DNA of 64,000 nucleotides from Prado023 sp963697345. GTDB taxonomy: Bacteria > Actinomycetota > Actinomycetes > S36-B12 > CAIYMF01. The notes below the pieces were generated by a model, which was given only the letters and a program-made list of their open reading frames with translations, was not told where the DNA came from and did not search any database. The stretch is from assembly GCA_963697345.1 (NCBI GenBank), contig CAVONS010000007.1, positions 480,614-544,613 of the forward strand, read 5' to 3'. This document shows, piece after piece, positions 60,788 to 64,000 of this stretch (position 1 is its first letter; each line of letters starts with the position of its first letter). Both the position numbers and the translations under genes were made by a program.

Positions 60788-62455
60788 GTGCCGAACCTTG
60801 CCTGGATCGTGAGTCTCGCAGCTGGTCCCTATGCCGACGCGGTGGCCGAGCTGCGCTCCCGCCTCACTGCCGCCGGGTTCGCCGACGCCGGTGATCCGCG
60901 GACCGCCGACGACCTGGCAGCAGCGGACCTCGTCATCGTCTGGGCCGACCAACCACTGCCGCTGGCCCTCGCCGAGGATCTGGCTGCCCCCCATGTCGCA
61001 GTGCTTCTTGCCGGTCCGAGCCTTGCGCTCGGCGACCCGGACGGGGTGCTGTCCGAGGCCGCCGGACTCGGGCTGGCGGCCAGCTCCCCGGTGCATGACG
61101 TGCGGCTGCGCACGGGCCCCGACGGGGGACATCTGGGCTCGGCGTTCCACGTGCACGGCGACCACGCGCACCACGACGAGCACGAGCACCTGCGCGATCG
61201 GGTCGCCCCGGTCGAGTGGATCGCCGGCGACGTGCAGGTCCTGCGCACAGCTCGCCTGGGCCTGGTCGACCACGCGGCCCTGACCTGGCGGCCGGCAACA
61301 CGTACAGCCGTCCTGACCGTGGCCAGCACTCCCCAGACGGTCGACGACCGCACCATGCTGCGCCTGCTGGTGCAGCTGCTCGGCGACATGGCCGGTCAGA
61401 CGCCGGCACCTGCCGTGCGGGTCGGACTCCTGGGGTACGGGGCGATCGGCCATGAGCACAGCCGCGCGGTGCGCGCCATCGACGGTCTGGAGCTGACGGC
61501 CGTCTGCGACACGGCGCAGGACAGGCTCGATCACGCCCAGGCAGCAGCGCCAGGCGTGGCCACGACGATGTCGGCCGAGGAGCTCATCCAGCGCGACGAC
61601 GTGGACCTCGTGGTGGTCTCCACGCCACCGGCCGCGCACGCGCGATGGGCGCTGGCTGCGATCTCGGCGGGCAAGCACGTGGTCGTGGAGAAGCCCTTCG
61701 CGATCCGGACCTCCGAGGCCGACGAGGTCCTGGCTGCAGCGCGGGCCGGTGGGCTCCAGGCCGTCGTCTACCAGAACCGCCGGTTCGACCCGGATCACCT
61801 GGCGGTCAAGCGACTGGTCCAGGGTGGCCAGATCGGCGACGTGTTCCACGTCGAGACGTTCGTCGGGGGATATGGGCACCCGTGCAACCTCTGGCACTCC
61901 GATGAGTCCGTGTCCGGCGGGGCGTTCTACGACTGGGGCTCGCATCTGCTCGACCAGGTGCTGGACCTGATCCGCACTCCGATCGAGTACGTGACAGCCA
62001 CCTCCCACAAGCTGCAGTGGTTCGACGTCACCAACGCCGACCACTCGCGGGTGACCGTCCGCTTCGTCGATGGGGCCGAGGCCGAGTTCATCCACTCCGA
62101 CCTCGCTGCGGCGCTCAAGCCCCGCTGGTACGTGCTGGGCACTCGTGGTGCGATCGTCGGGCAGTGGCGATCGGAGACGATCGTGTCCCGCAGCGACATC
62201 GGGACCCTGGTCGAGGACGCGCTTGCCCCGGCTGACTCACCACCACTGCTGGACATGTTTGCCGCCGACGGCAGCACGACCCGGGTGGCGACCCCGGCGG
62301 GGCCGGCCTACCAGTTCCATCGCGAGCTGGCCGATCGGCTCCGGCTGGGGCTGCCGATGACCGTGACCGGCGAGCAGTCGCGTCGGGTCCTGTCGGTCAT
62401 GGAGGCGGCCACGATCTCAGCCGCCGACTCCGGTCGTCCGGTGGTTCCCCAGTGA
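60788..62455 (+). CDS. Gfo/Idh/MocA oxidoreductase with an extra His-rich N-terminal domain
   Basis: 555 residues from GTG 60788. Residues about 1-210 are an extra alpha/beta domain (LAWIVSLAAGPYADAVAELR, ADDLAAADLVIVWADQPLPL) with a His/Asp cluster FHVHGDHAHHDEHEH at about 119-133. It resembles a ThuA-type amidotransferase-like fold, but not securely. Residues about 213-555 are the dehydrogenase, with VRVGLLGYGAIGHEHSRAVR (GxGxxG), GKHVVVEKPFAIRT (EKP) and the substrate-domain GGAFYDWGSHLLDQVLDLI. Its stop overlaps the next family member's start (GTGA). The pair may act in one sugar or inositol pathway, with the His cluster for metal. The substrate is unknown. Confidence 0.85.
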   Translation: MPNLAWIVSLAAGPYADAVAELRSRLTAAGFADAGDPRTADDLAAADLVIVWADQPLPLALAEDLAAPHVAVLLAGPSLALGDPDGVLSEAAGLGLAASSPVHDVRLRTGPDGGHLGSAFHVHGDHAHHDEHEHLRDRVAPVEWIAGDVQVLRTARLGLVDHAALTWRPATRTAVLTVASTPQTVDDRTMLRLLVQLLGDMAGQTPAPAVRVGLLGYGAIGHEHSRAVRAIDGLELTAVCDTAQDRLDHAQAAAPGVATTMSAEELIQRDDVDLVVVSTPPAAHARWALAAISAGKHVVVEKPFAIRTSEADEVLAAARAGGLQAVVYQNRRFDPDHLAVKRLVQGGQIGDVFHVETFVGGYGHPCNLWHSDESVSGGAFYDWGSHLLDQVLDLIRTPIEYVTATSHKLQWFDVTNADHSRVTVRFVDGAEAEFIHSDLAAALKPRWYVLGTRGAIVGQWRSETIVSRSDIGTLVEDALAPADSPPLLDMFAADGSTTRVATPAGPAYQFHRELADRLRLGLPMTVTGEQSRRVLSVMEAATISAADSGRPVVPQ

Positions 62456-63423
62456 CCGACGCAGGTCCGGTGCGTTGGGGCTTCCTCGGTGCGGGGTTCA
62501 TTGCCTCGCGTGCACTGGCACCAGCCGTGCATGCGGCGGACGGGGCGGTGCTGCAGGTGGTCGGGGCTCGCGACGTCGAGCGTGCGGCGGCCCTTGAGCC
62601 GGTGCGAACTGCGGGCTCGTACGCCGAGGTCTGCACGAGCGACGATGTGGATGCGGTGTACATCGCGCTGGCCAACGACGACCACATGCCCTGGGCGCTC
62701 GAGGCGCTGGCCGCCGGCAAGCACGTCCTGTGTGAGAAGCCGATGGGCCTGGACGCCGCGCAGGTGGCGGAGCTGGCCCGGGCCGCGCAGGACTCGGGAC
62801 AGCTCCTGGTGGAGGCGACGTGGAGCCGCTGGCACCCGCGCACGAGGCGCTTCGAGCAGCTCATGGCCGCCGTTGACGGCGGGCCGCGCGATGTCCGGAC
62901 CTGGTTCACCTTCCGGGGGGTCCCCGAGGGCAACTACCGCCTCGATCCGGCCCGCGGTGGTGGCGCGCTGCTGGATGTGGGCTGCTACGCCGTATCTGCC
63001 GCGCTCAGCGCGCTCGGTGCTGACGCAGTCGAGGTTGCCGAGGTGGACAGGCAGGTCGGGCCGACCGGCGTCGATCTCACCACCACCGCCGTCCTGTCCC
63101 ATGCCCATGGGACCGCGACCGTGACCGGCTCCTTCGACCGGCCGGAGGCCCAGGGGATCACCATCCAGGCGCCGGGCTTGTCGGTGGAGTTCCTCGGGCA
63201 GGCGTTCACCACCTGGCATGAGCCGTGCGCCCTGCGCATCGTCGAGGAAGGTGTCGAGCGCCAGGAGCAGTTCGCCGCATGTGACCCCTACCGGCTGATG
63301 GTCGAGGCCATGTCGGCACGGATCCGAGGCGCCGACGCCTGGTTGCTGCCGCTGCCGGACTCGGTCGCGGTCGCGACCACGCTTGACGCGATCGCCGCAT
63401 CGCCGGCCGCTGCGCGGGCGTAG
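62452..63423 (+). CDS. Gfo/Idh/MocA family oxidoreductase
   Basis: 323 residues from GTG 62452, coupled to the preceding gene by a four-base overlap. The Rossmann start is VRWGFLGAGFIASRAL (GxGxIA), then AAGKHVLCEKPMGLDAAQVA with the EKP motif, and GGGALLDVGCYAVSAALSAL in the C-terminal domain. It is close in layout to the 335-residue member at 14-15 kb (both have GALLD-G-Y) and less like its partner. It probably works on a related sugar alcohol with NAD(P). Confidence 0.92.
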   Translation: MTDAGPVRWGFLGAGFIASRALAPAVHAADGAVLQVVGARDVERAAALEPVRTAGSYAEVCTSDDVDAVYIALANDDHMPWALEALAAGKHVLCEKPMGLDAAQVAELARAAQDSGQLLVEATWSRWHPRTRRFEQLMAAVDGGPRDVRTWFTFRGVPEGNYRLDPARGGGALLDVGCYAVSAALSALGADAVEVAEVDRQVGPTGVDLTTTAVLSHAHGTATVTGSFDRPEAQGITIQAPGLSVEFLGQAFTTWHEPCALRIVEEGVERQEQFAACDPYRLMVEAMSARIRGADAWLLPLPDSVAVATTLDAIAASPAAARA

Positions 63424-63527
63424 CCGACGATCATGTCGCGCGGCTTCCATCCCAACCCCGGGTTCTCCGGGCCCGGGCTGCCCTGTCCCTTCCTCAGCCG
63501 CTGATCCGTCGCATCGTCGGTCCGCCG

Positions 63528-64000
63528 GTGGTACGTGACGACCGGACCCTGGACCCGGCAGTGCAGCTGATGCTGCGCTTCGAGCAGAAGCTCGACACCC
63601 ACTCCGGGGGCGACGGGGACGCGTTGGCCCGACGGGCCAGCATCCGTCGATCCAGCGCCCTGGCGATGCCGCGAGCTCGAGGGGTCCACGCTGTGGACCG
63701 GACCATTCCCGGTCCGGTGGGTCCGGTCCCGGTGCGCGTCTACCGCAGCACCCTGGCGAGGGCGCAACCACCGGCCCTGGTCTACCTGCACGGTGGTGGT
63801 TGGGTCGTCGGCGACCTGGACACCCATGACGGGTCATGCCGGATCCTGACCACCCACTCGACCTTGGTGTCCGGCCCGGTGCCGTGGCCATCATGGGCGA
63901 CAGTGCGGGGGGCAACCTCGCTGCTGCGCTCTGCCTGCTGAACCGGGACTCCGGCGGCCCCATGCCCATCGCGCAGGGCCTGGTGTACCCCGCAACAGGC
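63528..64000 (+). pseudogene. Hormone-sensitive-lipase-like alpha/beta hydrolase with an internal deletion (runs off the window)
   Basis: From GTG 63528 the frame gives LDPAVQLMLRFEQKLD, VRVYRSTLARAQPPALVYLH and HGGGWVVGDLDTHDGSC, the oxyanion-hole motif of HSL-type esterases. At about 63855 the expected RRLGxxVVSVDYRLAPEHPFP segment is missing. The sequence jumps in another frame to LGVRPGAVAIMGDSAGGNLA, which is the nucleophile elbow GDSAGGN, and goes on to the window end. About 50-60 residues and the frame are lost. The catalytic serine is still present, but the fold would be broken. Confidence 0.75.

Overview
The window is very GC-rich, with strong third-position GC bias, many GTG starts, short intergenic spaces, a furA-katG pair, a BTAD/SARP-type regulator and an oleA-oleBC-oleD olefin cluster. 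Together these point to an actinobacterium (Actinomycetota); the family cannot be fixed from this stretch. No rRNA, tRNA, CRISPR array, transposase or phage gene was seen, so it reads as ordinary chromosome with accessory pockets.

Layout. 1-10 kb: a DUF6325 fragment, a wax ester synthase/DGAT acyltransferase, a giant HD-GYP protein with a tail of near-identical cadherin-like repeats, a small membrane protein with Pro-Asp-Met-Ser-Ile repeats, a Crp/Fnr regulator, and a MntA-HepT toxin-antitoxin pair whose HepT is frameshifted. 10-25 kb: a small repeat membrane protein divergent from a large LuxR/AAA regulator, a Gfo/Idh/MocA oxidoreductase, a VapC remnant, a coupled GH63-like glucosidase/SulP transporter pair, two FUSC-type membrane proteins, an AI-2E family permease and a frameshifted DUF2252 gene. 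25-31 kb: a two-TM potassium channel, a broken alpha/beta hydrolase, an F420-reductase-like dehydrogenase, and a SRPBCC-DUF2568-TetR operon behind a near-perfect palindromic operator. 31-37.5 kb: oleABCD (long-chain olefin synthesis, translationally coupled), then TusA-like, DsrE-like and TusA/radical-SAM fusion genes, the most promising uncharacterised set in the window. 37.5-48 kb: a serine hydrolase, small secreted and membrane proteins, a GyrI-like pseudogene, a 1663-residue SARP/STAND/WD40 regulator, an MFS transporter and DoxX. 48-64 kb: a Cys-Cys leader peptide before rsgA, an ABC transporter/two-component operon with a broken kinase, DUF389, katG-furA, a large Orn/Lys/Arg decarboxylase, two coupled Gfo/Idh/MocA proteins and an internally deleted lipase-like gene at the edge.

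Two patterns run through the window. First, several genes have a TANNNT-like -10 hexamer ending exactly six bases before the start codon and no Shine-Dalgarno sequence, so they are probably leaderless. Second, at least five otherwise well-conserved genes carry a single frameshift, and two more have lost an internal segment. This is either real decay or uncorrected indels, and it matters for reading HepT, the histidine kinase and DUF2252.
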